A DNA stretch of 64,000 nt, taken from contig JAPVLO010000001.1 in NCBI GenBank assembly GCA_027257055.1, forward strand, positions 15,976,501 through 16,040,500. Reading direction: 5' to 3'. Below the pieces are notes generated by a model that ran no database searches, had not been told where the DNA came from, and worked only from the letters and a program-made list of their open reading frames with translations. Position numbers and translations under genes: made by a program. Below are positions 36,196-47,949 of this stretch, piece by piece. Every line of letters begins with the position of its first letter. Position 1 is the stretch's first letter. This DNA is from Cephalopachus bancanus. Lineage: Eukaryota; Chordata; Mammalia; Primates; Tarsiidae.

Positions 36196-36368
36196 CACCC
36201 GCTTCCCCATCTCTCCTGGTCCTTGCCATGTTGCGAGACACCACGCCGGGGACACCTTTTGAGGTAGTGGCTTGTGAAGAAGGCGGATTTGCAGTTAGAG
36301 TCCATGCAAGCCGGGAGCCCAGCTGCTGTCGGAGGCAGTCTCCCACACCTGGAGCCTGATGGGACTGT
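36196..36368 (-). CDS. TUBGCP3: TUBGCP3 coding exon 6 (residues 183-240)
   Basis: The exon is 173 nt after acceptor CTTTCAG. It encodes (G)[38 protein letters not shown] and, near the end, [16 protein letters not shown]. The donor is GGTG|GTGAGT. It carries the rest of the linker; Ser, Thr and Arg-rich segments here could be phosphorylated, which is inference only. Confidence 0.94.
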
Positions 36369-36682
36369 CTGAAAGGAGGAAGCCATGTGATTACTAACAG
36401 CAGAGACCCAAGTGCTCCCAGAAAGGCTTCTTCTAGTCCTATCGTGAATTCCAGAAGTTTCAAACTGTGACCTGTGGCACACGTCTAACCGACAACCCTG
36501 ATGGCAATCAGTCCCATGCCCCTCGAACCTGTCCAGATCCCCTCGGGTGCCCCAGCACAGCTCAGACCCAACCCAGCAGTGCTGAAAACCATCTGCTGTC
36601 ACCTCCCATATTACTTCTGATCATAAAAATCAGAATCTATTTGACTTTTCTTTTTAATTTTTTACTTTAAAATGTAGGATAC

Positions 36683-36996
36683 GGCCGGGCTCGGTGGCTC
36701 AGCCTGTAATCCCAGCACTTTGGGAGGCCGAGGTGAGTGGATTGCCTGAGCCCGCGGGTTCGAGAACCACCTGGGCAACTTGACAAGACCTCATCTCTAC
36801 AATTAATCAAAAATTAGCCGGGCGTGGTAGCACGCGCCTGTAGTTCCAGCTCCTTGGAAGGCTGAGGCGGAAGGATCGCCGGAGCCCAGCAGGTCGAGGC
36901 TGCGGTGGCCAGGAGTGGCCACTGCCACTGCACTCCAGTCTGAGTGACAGAGCGAGACTCCAACTCAAAAAAATAAAAATAAATAAATAAATAAAG
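36683..36996 (+). mobile_element. Alu (strepsirrhine type), intron 5
   Basis: Full dimer with an (AAAT)n tail, flanked by an 11-bp duplication atgtaggatac at 36672-36682 and 36997-37007. Confidence 0.95.
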
Positions 36997-37877
36997 ATGT
37001 AGGATACAATTCAGGGTTAAGCATACAAATGTTCGTTATGCAGGTAACCTTGTCTCTTTGACTTTTCTTTATAAACACGTAACAGACATCACCCACCTAC
37101 GACCTCTTTAAAATTCTCCACTAATTTTATCTCCAAATCCAACAACTTTCATCCCCCCACATGCACTAACAGGGGCACTAGTCATGCGACACTGCCCACG
37201 GGCCTGTCTGCACATGTCTCCAGCCTTCATGAGACTCATGATTTTTTTAAAAAAAAGTCATTTTCCATTAACCTCTAACATATGCAAATGCATAAGATCT
37301 AAGGCAAATGCACATTCAAGGTCAAGATGGCTTTTTAGTAATCTTGAGACTATGTCCAAGTTGCTTTTTGAAAAGTCTATGAACCTGACAGCTGATTTGT
37401 AACAGTGTATGCTGTGACAACTATTACAAAAACTCCACATCCTGGGCCTGCAGAACATGGATGCGAGGCTCTCCACCACCTCTACCGCTTCCCGGAGCCA
37501 GAGCCCGGCCTGAGTCCCAGGGCAGCGCTGGTGGGTTCATCTGCAGCCCGCTCACAAAGAAAGGAGGAGAGGAAGAAGCGAGACAGCCTTATCTCACTCT
37601 ACTGCCACTAGGAAAAAGTCAGCACAGCATCTGCTAAAGCGCCGTCTGTGAGTGTAGTCCTAAATTTAAATGAATGATTCTAAAAGGCTGTTTCAGTCCA
37701 AGGTTCTCTACACAGATTTTTGCATATGACAATAATTGCTTTAAATTCTACGGTATGAACAAGAATATCAGATTCTTCTTTGAGCAAGAATGTAAGTTTC
37801 AGATTAAATGGGCCAAGCACTGTTTTTAGGCTCTCTTTTAGGTTATGGTTCTTTTTTAACATGAAAAACATCGTTGT

Positions 37878-38600
37878 ATTTTCTTTTTTTACTTAATTTT
37901 ATTATAAAGGTGTGAGGTGTGTAAGTCACGTATGTGAAGCTGAAGTCTGTGCCTCCAACTGGTCCTCATTCTCCTGGCATAGGATCAAGTGCCTTTGTAT
38001 TACTACAATCTCCCCCCACCCTCCCCTGGCAGCACCCCATGACTGTCGATCCCTCCCCTTGTGCTTTTGTGAGTAATGTCCAGGTCCCACTTGGCAGTGA
38101 AAACATGTGGTATTCGGTTCTTTCTTTGTGACAGTTCACTAAGAATGACTATCTCTGGTTCCATCCTATTTGCTGAGAAGTCCATGAGTTTGTCCTTCTT
38201 TACGGCTGTATAACAGTTCATCGGGAATATGTACCACATTTTTTTATCCAGTATACTTTCAATGGGCGGAAGGGATGGCTCCAGGTCTTTGCAATTGCAA
38301 ATAGTGTAGCAATCAACAAGTATGTGCAGGTGTCTTTTTTGTAGAATGACAAGGTCAAGATGGCTTTTTAGTAATCTAACTTCTATATTCCTGGGGAGGG
38401 ATTGCTGGAGCATATGGAAGATCAATTTCTAGGTCCTTTAGATATCGCCACACTATTTTCCATAAAGACTGAACTAGCTTGCACTCCCGCACTCCCACCA
38501 ACAGAGCAGAAGCGTCCCCTTTTCTCTGCACCCATTATGGTTCTTTGTAGAACAGTAAACCCTGTAACAGTCCGTGTATGTGGCACACCTCCTGCTTTCT
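37878..38600 (-). mobile_element. L1 3' end fragment
   Basis: Reverse-complement L1 with a T-rich end at 37880-37905 (poly-A on the minus strand). The minus strand translates to an ORF2 tail-like frame at about 38140-38330, with KKMWYIFPMNCYTAVKKD and ILSELSQ. The frame is broken. A 28-bp segment at 38350-38377 does not fit the L1 and is copied from 37317-37344. Confidence 0.85.
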
Positions 38601-39421
38601 AATATCGTGATGTAATTTCACAACTCACAAAATGATTCACAATTCTATTATGCTCACATGGAAAACATCATTTATTTAATACTAAACGCTTGGTCACTGT
38701 TTTTCTGGAAAAAGTATCTATTTTGTGATAACCTGCTTTAATGTGATTTCCAGGAACCAACTGAGGCAAAAAACCAAGCCACTTGTTTATTTATCCACAG
38801 AAATACATACTTAAAATCACAACAGTCCATTAATGACACAGACACCAGCTTTATCCTCAATCATAAATTCTGTACTTCTCAAGACATGTTTAGACACATT
38901 TTGACAGCCTGTTACATGACCACATGTGTGACATCTTCGCTGTGCATTGCTGCATTTCCTCATCTTAATCCACAGGTGCCAAAACGTCATCCTCCTTCAG
39001 GATCTCAGCCCTTGAGGACAGCTCAACCTTATTTTATTTTTATTTTACTTATTAGTTTTTTAAAGGCTCCACTGAGGAGAAAACACCACCTCAAGGAAGA
39101 GCCTGACATCCCGAGAGACAAATCTGAGAACACAGCCAGTCAGACACTTGCGGTAGCCCCAAAGAGGAGGCCCTGCACATCGGTGCCAAGGTCCTTCCTG
39201 ACGTGCACACCTAGGACAGGTGGGCCTGGCCAGTGTGTCAGTCAGCTCTAATGACAGCCAGGTGGAAAGAGCACCCACCACAGCACAGAGGAGTCCCATC
39301 ACGAGACAGAGCACACGGGACTCAGGCCCAGAACACCCCGGCAGGCACGGACCCCATGCACATGGTCAGCACAGAGGCCTGATTCTACCAAGCACAGCCC
39401 GACCCATCCGCCTGGCCTCAC

Positions 39422-39639
39422 CCTGGGAGGAGGGACTGTGGCGCTGGTGCAGGGCCGCTGAGGGCACACAAGCTGATGCTGCTGACGCCGCTGCTGCCCA
39501 TGCTGCCGGAGCTCTGGGCAGACTGAGCACCCCGGTCCTGGTAGCTCAGCGGGAGGGTCTGTGGCCGCGCATAGTAGTAGGGAGTCGAGTGGGCATCTCT
39601 CTGCAATGCCTGAGCAAACAACGCTGCATAGCTGGACAC
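39422..39639 (-). CDS. TUBGCP3: TUBGCP3 coding exon 5 (residues 111-182)
   Basis: The exon is 218 nt after acceptor TGCCCTCAG. It begins [18 protein letters not shown] and includes [18 protein letters not shown], then a Ser/Gln/Gly-rich low-complexity stretch ending QSLLPG. The donor is CCAGG|GTGAGG. This is the flexible linker between the N-terminal helical module and the GRIP domains, and the part most diverged from human (for example M and V changes in the [10 protein letters not shown] run). Confidence 0.95.
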
Positions 39640-40836
39640 CTGAGGGCAGACAGACACATGTTAAGAACATGGGGAGGAAGCCACGGGATGGTGGGCCCAG
39701 CTCTGCAGATTGCTGGTATCCACACGTGCCTTCTAGTGCGTGGTTACATTTGGATGTCACGCTCAGTCAATGGCAACTCACTGTTATACTTCTGAAATGT
39801 GTCAGAACACATTTAATTAAGTTTCAGAAGATTTTCTGAACTCCAACCGTTACGGCACTTGTCTGATAACTGAACACTATTCTGAATCCAAGCAGCTGAA
39901 AGGCAAATAATTCTCAAAAGTGTGGCATTATTACATGCTGCTTAATCTTGACGTGTGTATTACTACATAACGACTACTCAGACCCAAGGCCTTGGTGCTA
40001 GCCAGAGCTCCCTCACCCGCATTCTTCAACTCTGCAGCTCTCCCGCCTCTGCAGCAGGATACTTCAAGCAACCACTCTTGGGGACACACAGCTTCCAACC
40101 CACTCTTTTTTTTTTTTTCAGTCGGAGTCTCACTCTGTTACCCAGGCTGGAATGCAGTGGCATGCCCATGGCTGCCACAGCCTCGACCAACTGGGCTCAG
40201 GCGATCCTTCCACCTCAGCCTTCCAAGTAGCTGGAACAACAGGTGCGTGCTACCACGTCCAGCTTATTTTTTGATTTATCGTAGAGACGAGGTCTCACCA
40301 AGCTGCCCAAGTCGATCTCGAATCCCCAAGCTCAGACAATCCTCTTGCCTTGGCCTCCCAAAGTGCTGGGGTTACAGGTTTGAGCCACCACGCTCGGCCC
40401 CAACCCACGCTTTTAAACACAGCAGAGATAAGAGAGAACACGAAGCTTCGCTGGATGCAAGAGTCATCAATGATTGTCACGAGAACCAGAAGCCTAAAAC
40501 ACTCCTCAAGGGTATTCTAGGTCAGGAAGAATAATGACCCATCCAGGCTGCGAGTGATGACTTTACAAAGTAAACATTCTGAAACTGACAGCTTATTCAC
40601 TATTTAATTGCCCATTTTTATATCTAAATAACAAAATTGTTGAAAACATCTTCAGGAAACTGCATACTGACTAAAAATGCCCTTAAAAAGAAAGAAAAAG
40701 CCATCTCTTGCCCTGCGATGACCGGACAAGCCTTCCACTTTTCTCACGTTGTCTTCTCAGCTGCAGAAGCCAGCTTCTATCACAACCTGCCACAACGGCC
40801 CCAGTGGAGACACCAGGCTGGTGATCCTGTGCTTAC
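39640..40836 (-). other. TUBGCP3: TUBGCP3 intron 4
   Basis: The intron is 1.2 kb. One antisense Alu (40108-40401) is the only recognised element. Confidence 0.85.
40108..40401 (-). mobile_element. Alu dimer, intron 4
   Basis: A T-tail at 40108, then gtcggagtctcactctgtta, ending gagccaccacgctcggcc. Flanking ccaacccac(t/g)ctttt copies mark the insertion. Confidence 0.93.
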
Positions 40837-40914
40837 CTTGCTTGGCTGTTTGCGGGGGTCCTCACTGAGGCTCAGCAGAAGGTAGAGTATGGACCATTTA
40901 TTCTTCAATACTCC
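40837..40914 (-). CDS. TUBGCP3: TUBGCP3 coding exon 4 (residues 85-110)
   Basis: The exon is 78 nt, phase 0 at both ends. The acceptor is TCTCAACAG, then [20 protein letters not shown] and RKQPSK, with donor CAAG|GTAAG, a near-consensus site. It has no good open frame of its own beyond the exon, so it is easily missed. Skipping it would keep the reading frame. Confidence 0.95.
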
Positions 40915-43512
40915 CTGTTGAGAAACAAATGAACACGGAAAGAACTGTGTCATGCTCCTCCTGGTCCTATTTTCCCCTCATAAATGACACTTGCTTCCAA
41001 AATGGGAATGCCATTCTCAGTTCTCCTGTTAAACCAAAGCCAGCCGTGTCCACTCCAGGCGTGGCAAGCGGTGCCCTGTCACAGACTGGAGACTGTCCTG
41101 CGTGACCGATACACTGGGTGCCCTGACCCTGTTAGCTGCCTCAGAAGTCCCTACTAAGAACGGATGCTCTCCCCCCGGAAACAGTTCCTATAACACCCCC
41201 AAAACAGTGATTCTAAGACAACGCCATCACACGCTATATGAATGTTTTTCCTTAACCCATGTCCCGTTTGGGCCACAAAACGGAGCACGACAACCAAAGG
41301 ACCTGAAGGGCGGAGTGCATCTTGCACCACGACCAGCCCTTGGCTTCGCGCGGGCTACCAAGCAGGTGCATCGCCTTCCAACTGGGGTCACACCAGCCTG
41401 ATTCACAGACTTCTGCACACACAGGCTGCAATATACAGACACTGTACTCACGATATCATGCTAATCGCCCTTATAATAATAAAACATTCCCTAGGGTTGC
41501 TTGAAGGAGTAGGCGCATACCAGGCATCTAAACTAACCTAACTTTACAAGTTGATTCACGTGGACTTTCCCAGAAACGCTACTGCCGCTGGGGCCACAGG
41601 AGTAAGAAAGAGAGCCAGCCTGAATGGAGAACAGCCGGTGGGCAGCCGCACTGAGACAAGTGGCCCCTCACAGCTCACGACCACTCCCGGAGGGGACACG
41701 CGTCTCGGGAAGGCGGGCCATGCAGAGGGGGGAAGGGAACGGCAAACCTGTCAAACTGACAGAAACCAACGTCAGAGAGAAGGGGCCTCCCGCGCGGTGC
41801 CAAGAACCTCAGACTGGAGCTGAGGACAGCAGGGAGCCTGAGGCGCCCTGAGGGGACAGGCTCTGTCCTGCCCCACCCCTGCCCCACAGGCGCAGCCCGG
41901 CACAGGAGCCAAAGCCACTGCCACTGAAGGGGAACGGGAGCAGCTGCTGCCCCTGCGGGCCGAGCCATGCCCGCAGACAGTGCCAGGGCCACGGTGGTTC
42001 AGGACCAGGGAAGCCCCAAGTCCTTCAAGGCAGCGCCTCCTGTCCCCACCACAACTGCGTCGTGACAGTCAACAAACGAGAGGACAAAGAAGAGAGGCCC
42101 AAGCCACCGACCCTGGTCACAAAGCTGCAGGCAAGATCCAGCCAGCTCGGCCTGACTCCCAAGGCCAGGAGAGAGACGACGCAGGACAGTCGGGAGAGCT
42201 GGGCGTCAGAGGGCAACAGACGCAGGGCCAGCACCCCCGAGCCCTGAGGAAGTAGGCGGTGTGCAGGCGGTGCAGAAGGGCGCCAGGGAGGCGGCCGGGA
42301 GACGCGCCTCAGTCCTGAGGACACCAGGAGAGGCCCACGGGAGCCTCCTCGGGACTGACGGATAAAAGTGAGCCCAGGAGTAGGGCCGGCAGCACAGAGA
42401 GCGCCACCTTGGCAACAAGAAGCACAGGAAGCCTCAGAATGGACGCCAGAGAAGGCGTGTGTGGGCTGAAGAGCGGGGGAATCCCCAAATGAATGAAATT
42501 GTGCACAGGACAGCAAGCGACATGCTTAAGGGGAGGCGGCACCCCAGAGGAGTCTGCAACCAGAGCTCAAGGTGTCCCGAGATGTGCATGGACCAGCGAG
42601 GCAAGGGAGAGGGAGGAGAGGTCAGAAATGCCACCAACACTGGGCAGGGGGCGCATGGGGTGAGGTGGCAGCCCCAAGACCAGGGAGGCAGGACCCGGGG
42701 GCACCGCTAAGCCCCCACCAAACAGGTATGGAACAGCAGGGGAGGCGACAGCCGGCCTCACCCCACCCACCCCACAGCCTCACACTGGCGCTCACGCCCG
42801 TTCCAGCGAAGGCCAGTCAGAAGCAGAAAAAGAGCCAGGAATGCGAGCCGGCCCCACGGCCCCCAGGGCACAGAGGGGCAGGAGTGGTGGGGCACACAGA
42901 ACTGTCACTGCATGGCAGCACAGGCGCTCAACCGTCCCGGTCCGCTTCAGATCCGCGGCCTCGGCCTCTGCAGCTGAAGGGCCTCAAGTTCTGAAGTGAA
43001 ACTTTAATAGCTGCACAGCCAGCCGTGTGCGGCTCACACCTGTAATACAACAGGATGACCACTGCCCGGCAGACGCGCTCCTACCCTGCGTAACCACAGT
43101 GGTGCACGATTGTTTCCTGATGCTTGTCATCAAGTTTCAGCCACACAATGAAAAAGTCAAGCAAGTGCGGCTGGGACCAGCCCTAGGATGCGGGCCTCTG
43201 CTTAAAACATCATTTAGGAATAAACGTTCAGAGTGCAAAGTTTTGGAAAATAGTTGCTCTAACGTACCAGGTTTCTAAATGCATTTTCAACCAATGGCCA
43301 AAGTCACATACACAGCAGCTTTTACTGTGGAATTCTCCCTGTCAGAACCCTGGCTAAGCATCTCGGGAAACAGGGAATTCAATAAGCAAATGTCCCTAAC
43401 ATCCAACACATAGAGACTGTTCAGAGAGACGGAGAAAGACAGGAGAAAAACAAATGACACAGCAGCCTGAAACAATCCGTCTGGAAGGGAACGTACAACA
43501 TAGGCTCTTGTC

Positions 43513-43784
43513 GCTTTTTTGAGACAAGGTCTGTCACGTAGGCTGGAGTGCAGTGGCACAACCATGGCTCATTACAGCCTCCAACTCAAGCTCAAACAAT
43601 CCTCCTGTCCCAGCATCCCAAGCAGCTGGAACTACAGGTGTGAACCACCAGGCTCGTTTTTTTGTGTACAGATGGGGTCTCACTCTGTTACCCAGGCTGG
43701 TCACAAACTCCTGGGCTCAAGCGATCCTCCTGCCTCAGCTTCCCAAAGTGTGAGAATCACAGGAGGGGGTCCCCGCGCCTGGCA
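43513..43784 (-). mobile_element. Alu dimer, diverged
   Basis: Reverse-complement Alu from gagacaaggtctgtcacgta to cgcgcctggc. It is diverged, with a short insertion near the 3' side. Confidence 0.88.
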
Positions 43785-44202
43785 GTTCCCGTTTCTTACA
43801 CTGTGAATATTACAAATAAAATACGGCAGATATGACCAAAACTTCAAGTATAGAAAAAAGCAGGCTTAAAACAGTGAATCCAAGTCAATCTGGTTGCATC
43901 AAGGAGTCAAAACAACCAGCAAACGAAAGCAAGCTTGTCCCGAGACCACAACATGCGAACAGAGAAAAGACTCGACACCAACGAGGCCAAGAGCCACAGC
44001 ACAGGCCCAGCACAGGTATCTTCACTGCGGAAACACTGGCAGGGCAGTATGGCGGGCGACACGTTCAAGGCTCTCTGGACTCACCTTCTTCCCCACAAGA
44101 AGAGGCGGGAAGTGGAGGAGCCCAGTTCCCATAAAAGAAACCACATCTTCTGGTTCCGTTAATTTACTGGTATGTAGGCTAAGTATTTTATAAAAATATC
44201 AG

Positions 44203-44330
44203 GACTGAGCTAGGTGGTGTACACCTGTAGTCCCAGCTACTCGGGAGGCTGAGACGGGAAGATCACTTGCGCCCAGGAGGTTGAGACCAGCCTGGGCAAC
44301 ATGGTGAGACTAACTGAAAAAAAAAAAATT
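44203..44330 (+). mobile_element. Alu monomer or 3' arm fragment
   Basis: It holds gtgtacacctgtagtcccag, ctactcgggaggctgagac and ctgggcaacatggtgagac, then an A-run. Only about 125 bp is present, so it is a monomer or a truncated copy placed just before a full Alu. Confidence 0.75.
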
Positions 44331-44332
44331 AG

Positions 44333-44627
44333 AGGCCAGTTGCGGTGGTTCACACCTATGATCCCAGCACTTTGGGAGGCCAAGGTGAGAGGATCGCCTG
44401 AGCCCACAGGTTCGAGATCAACCTGGGCAGCTTGGTGAGACCTCATCTCTACAAGAAATCAAAAAATTAGCCGGGCATGGTGGCACGTGCCTATAGTTCC
44501 AGCAACCTGGAAGGCTGAGGCGGAAGGATCACCGGAGCCCAGCAGGTCGAGGCTGCGGTGGCTGTGAGCATGCCCCTGCCCTCCAGCCTGGGTGACAGAG
44601 TGAGACCCCAACTCAAAAAGAAAAAGT
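44333..44627 (+). mobile_element. Alu dimer
   Basis: It starts AGGCCAGTTGCGGTGGTTC and ends CCCCAACTCAAAAAG. The right arm matches the strepsirrhine form (ggaaggatcaccggagccca). Confidence 0.92.
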
Positions 44628-44902
44628 CAGAAAAACCATTTGTTTTCAAGTATTAACATCCAATCAGAAAACATTCTAAATCACTTTCTTGGTTAGTAAT
44701 TCGCTACACTAGTACTAAGTAGGACCTAATGAACAATAGTGCATCAACCAGATAAACAAGGACATTAGTGATAGGTCATTTGACTTGAAAGCCGCACCAA
44801 TTACAAAAAAGTTCAACGCGACACAAAAAGTTCAGAAGTTCCTATACTGCCAGTAGGACTCTCACCCATCCGTGAGATGGCTTTCAGAACACTGTGCCAC
44901 AC

Positions 44903-44970
44903 CTGTGAATGAAGCTTCCTGTGCAGTTCCGAAAATAATGCAGCGTCTGCTTCTCTTCTTTGTCGAATGA
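44903..44970 (-). CDS. TUBGCP3: TUBGCP3 coding exon 3 (residues 62-84)
   Basis: The exon is 68 nt. After acceptor TTTCCAG it encodes (L)[19 protein letters not shown] and ends HSQ at donor CACAG|GTGTGG. It ends in phase 0 and is still in the N-terminal helical domain. Confidence 0.96.
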
Positions 44971-47841
44971 CTGGAAAGTTAGAAAAGAAAATAAGCTTGT
45001 TAACGACACACACCCAAATCCATTTTTGGCATACTATTTCACCCGCAATAACAGATAACGCTGAAGTGATGAAGTGTCAAAAGTCACCAGATGACAAGTA
45101 ACTTTTAGGCGCTACGAATCGGGTCAGCTCGGTCTGGCCTCTGATATTTGCAAAGTATGGAAAATACTAGGCTGGGATCAGAGAGTTTATACACAAACTA
45201 GGTAAGGTAACAGAAATGATGGGATCACTTAGACTGTCTACAACTATGAATAAACAGTAAGGCACATGCTCATCAGTTTAACTCATTAACAACAGCCACA
45301 GGAGGCAGGGATGGACAATGAACACGTCTTTGGAATCCTACACTCAAAGGGCAAAAGGCAAGTACAATGTCAGTGACGGGTCATCTGACTTAAAAGCCAC
45401 ACACTCTCAGTGTTTTTGTTAGAATATACAGCAATGTTTCCTCGTGTTTTAGTAATAAATGTCATACTTACCGTATCAAAATAAAACTCCAAATAGCTAA
45501 TTAATTAATCTCTATTCACAAATGGCTTTTATTAACAAATGTCTTTGGGTGCTTATCTGAAAGCAGCATAGCAAATGTCAAGTTCATCTCTGCTCCGTCA
45601 CATGAGGAGGTGAGAGCTGCAGATCCCACCAGTTCCCTGAGGGAAGGAACCCACCTGCACATGCCTGTGACACCGCACACCTGGGCTCAAGGAGACCACC
45701 ACACCTACCAGAGAGGGCTGCTGTTACAGGCTGACTCACAGCCTCAATACTCCCCAAGTGGTGTGGCGTCATTCAAATCTCATCAGCCAATCACATTTAG
45801 CCTTAGATGTGCAAATGCCCTGGTGCAGACACAATGACTGACGTATGCCAACACTGCTGTATGTTTACCAGCTGAGAAGACAGCCAGGCACCGTGAACTG
45901 ATCACACCGATCACACACCAGGGACCGCAGCCTCCTGGTCACTCCCACGTTCGCAGCTCTTCCTTCAAAAAGGGAAGGTTCTCTTTAAAATAAATACAAT
46001 ATATACTACATACAGCATATATTTATGTTGTTTATATTATACTCTATAAAGTATATATCTACATACCATATAAAGTGCATTAAACAAAACTAGTGCATTT
46101 CAAGGGTAATATAACTATCTTTGAACTTAAATAATTATACTCTAAATGCAACCACTAAATTAAGCCAATCGTACTCTTTCTGTGGAATAGGATTGATACT
46201 AATTCATATATACACCAGTCATAGGACAATAAAATAATAAACAGTAAGAACAAAAAGAATACAGAAAATTTACAAATCAGTGATATTTTATCTACAAAAT
46301 TTGCTGAGCAAAGCAACACACGTCTTGAATTACAATGTACTCCACTTGAACGCATCAAAGCGAGGGCGCTAGCAGCCATTAGGTTGCGTCACTATTTGTT
46401 TCAATATGACGCACACCAGCGCTCCGTATTTGAGGTCAGTCGTGCCAAATGGGAAATTAGCTTCCTACATTGTCCCAGAGGGCAGAGCTACCATCCCTCA
46501 GCTAACGGAACACACCGACAACTATCACCAAATATGAAATGTCTAAGAACTCATAAAACGCAACAGTGACCGCCCCCTGAGAGGACTCCAGGTACTTAGG
46601 GAGGTGGCACTCGAGCCGGCGGACACCCACTGGGGACACACAGAACAGGCCAACTGAGTCAGCGCATAACATGCCTTAGCCTCAAGAGCACAGAATACAC
46701 AGGAAACACAAAATGTAAATGGTTTACAACCCAAAAAAAACAAGACTCCCCTGACTCTCTTCACTGCAACAACGCAGGGGTCAGTTCTTCACTATGAGCT
46801 TAGACAACCTCTCCTTGTAGCTACTGCTACACACGCATATCATATGCCCCCCGCCAGGCCACAAAACACCAATCTGCAGAGGGAACGCTGTGTTAGGAGG
46901 GCACCTCGCAGCCAGGGTCCTCAGTAACAACGCAGAATGTCAACTGGTTGCAGTTCAAGAGGCCAGCACGGCGTCCTTGGCGTCAGCTTCACAGACAAGA
47001 CAGGCAAATAAACTGGACAGGCCGCTAGCAGGCCAAGAACTCCATTTTCAGCCTTGCCTTTAAGTAGCACGCGTAGCTGTGACACCGCGCTCAATGGGCG
47101 CCAGCAGACAGGGCGTTTCAGGCTCACGTTTCCATCAAGCCCTCAGGACTCCGCCCACAGGACCTCTGGGCACCGCCCCCCAGCTCCAACACAGGACCTG
47201 CGCACACACAGCACCGCTGGCCAAACACAGTTCACAGTGCAACAGCCGGGGTGGAGAACTGCCAGCAACGACTGCCGGAAGGTGTGTGACTTAGACACAA
47301 GACTGAGGTTTCTCCACTCGGGCAGCCGGCAGCGAGGCCCTGCAGGGAAATGCGCTGGCCTACGGGGCCCCTTTCCAGTCCAACTGGAAGGCTTCCCCGA
47401 GCCTGGCTCGCACAGCCCAGAGAACTGCGAAGACGGAGCCTGGGCCGCCGGGAAAGGCCACCCCAAACGGGACCCCAGCAAGTCACATGCGGGCTGCCTC
47501 CCACTCGACTCTCCAGAGGTGATGGGGGCAGTCGGGCCAGCCTCGGACAGTCAGACCAGCCTTGAGCCACCCAGGAGCCGGGAAGAGGAAAGCGTCCTCC
47601 TCTAGGGCCCCAGCATCACAAGAGCCACACTTGTCGTCTCAGAATCACACATCCGCGTTGAGTTCTAAGGGCCATGTTCTCACAGCTGTCAACCGAGACA
47701 GAGCGGAGTCGTCCTTGTTGCTAACGGTCCCTCTAGTCAAAATGTGCTTGGGAATGGCAGACATACATACCAACACACATATCTAGTCTTACACTTGACA
47801 AGCTTAAGAATCCGATACCAACACCTAAGGAAAATACATAC
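44971..47841 (-). other. TUBGCP3: TUBGCP3 intron 2
   Basis: The intron is 2.9 kb and no repeat family was recognised with confidence. An AT-rich stretch with many ATATA steps lies at about 45990-46090, and 47.05-47.6 kb is GC-rich with open frames but no recognisable protein. Confidence 0.8.
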
Positions 47842-47949
47842 GTTCCTTCTTAATCTTCTCAGCCACCAGGAATTCGTCTCTCTCCACAGTTGGAGCGAAG
47901 TTGCTGCCGATCACCCGCACGGCATACTGGAACTGCTGGGCCACGTCGG
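47842..47949 (-). CDS. TUBGCP3: TUBGCP3 coding exon 2 (residues 26-61)
   Basis: The exon is 108 nt after acceptor CATCTGCAG. It opens [15 protein letters not shown] and ends EKIKKE plus one nt of a Leu codon, at donor GAAC|GTATGT. It continues the N-terminal helical region, which in GCP3 binds the small protein MZT1. Frame joins exon 1 (phase 1) and exon 3 (phase 1). Confidence 0.96.

Larger units (their letters stand above)
36369..39421 (-). other. TUBGCP3: TUBGCP3 intron 5
   Basis: The intron is 3.05 kb. It contains one plus-strand Alu (36683-36996) and a minus-strand L1 3' end (37.88-38.6 kb). An exact 28-bp repeat links 37317 and 38350. The rest is unassigned. Confidence 0.85.
40915..44902 (-). 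other. TUBGCP3: TUBGCP3 intron 3
   Basis: The intron is 4.0 kb. Three Alu-type elements lie at 43.5-44.63 kb. The stretch 41.55-42.98 kb is purine- and GC-rich, with several open frames on both strands but no recognisable protein or repeat. Confidence 0.8.
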
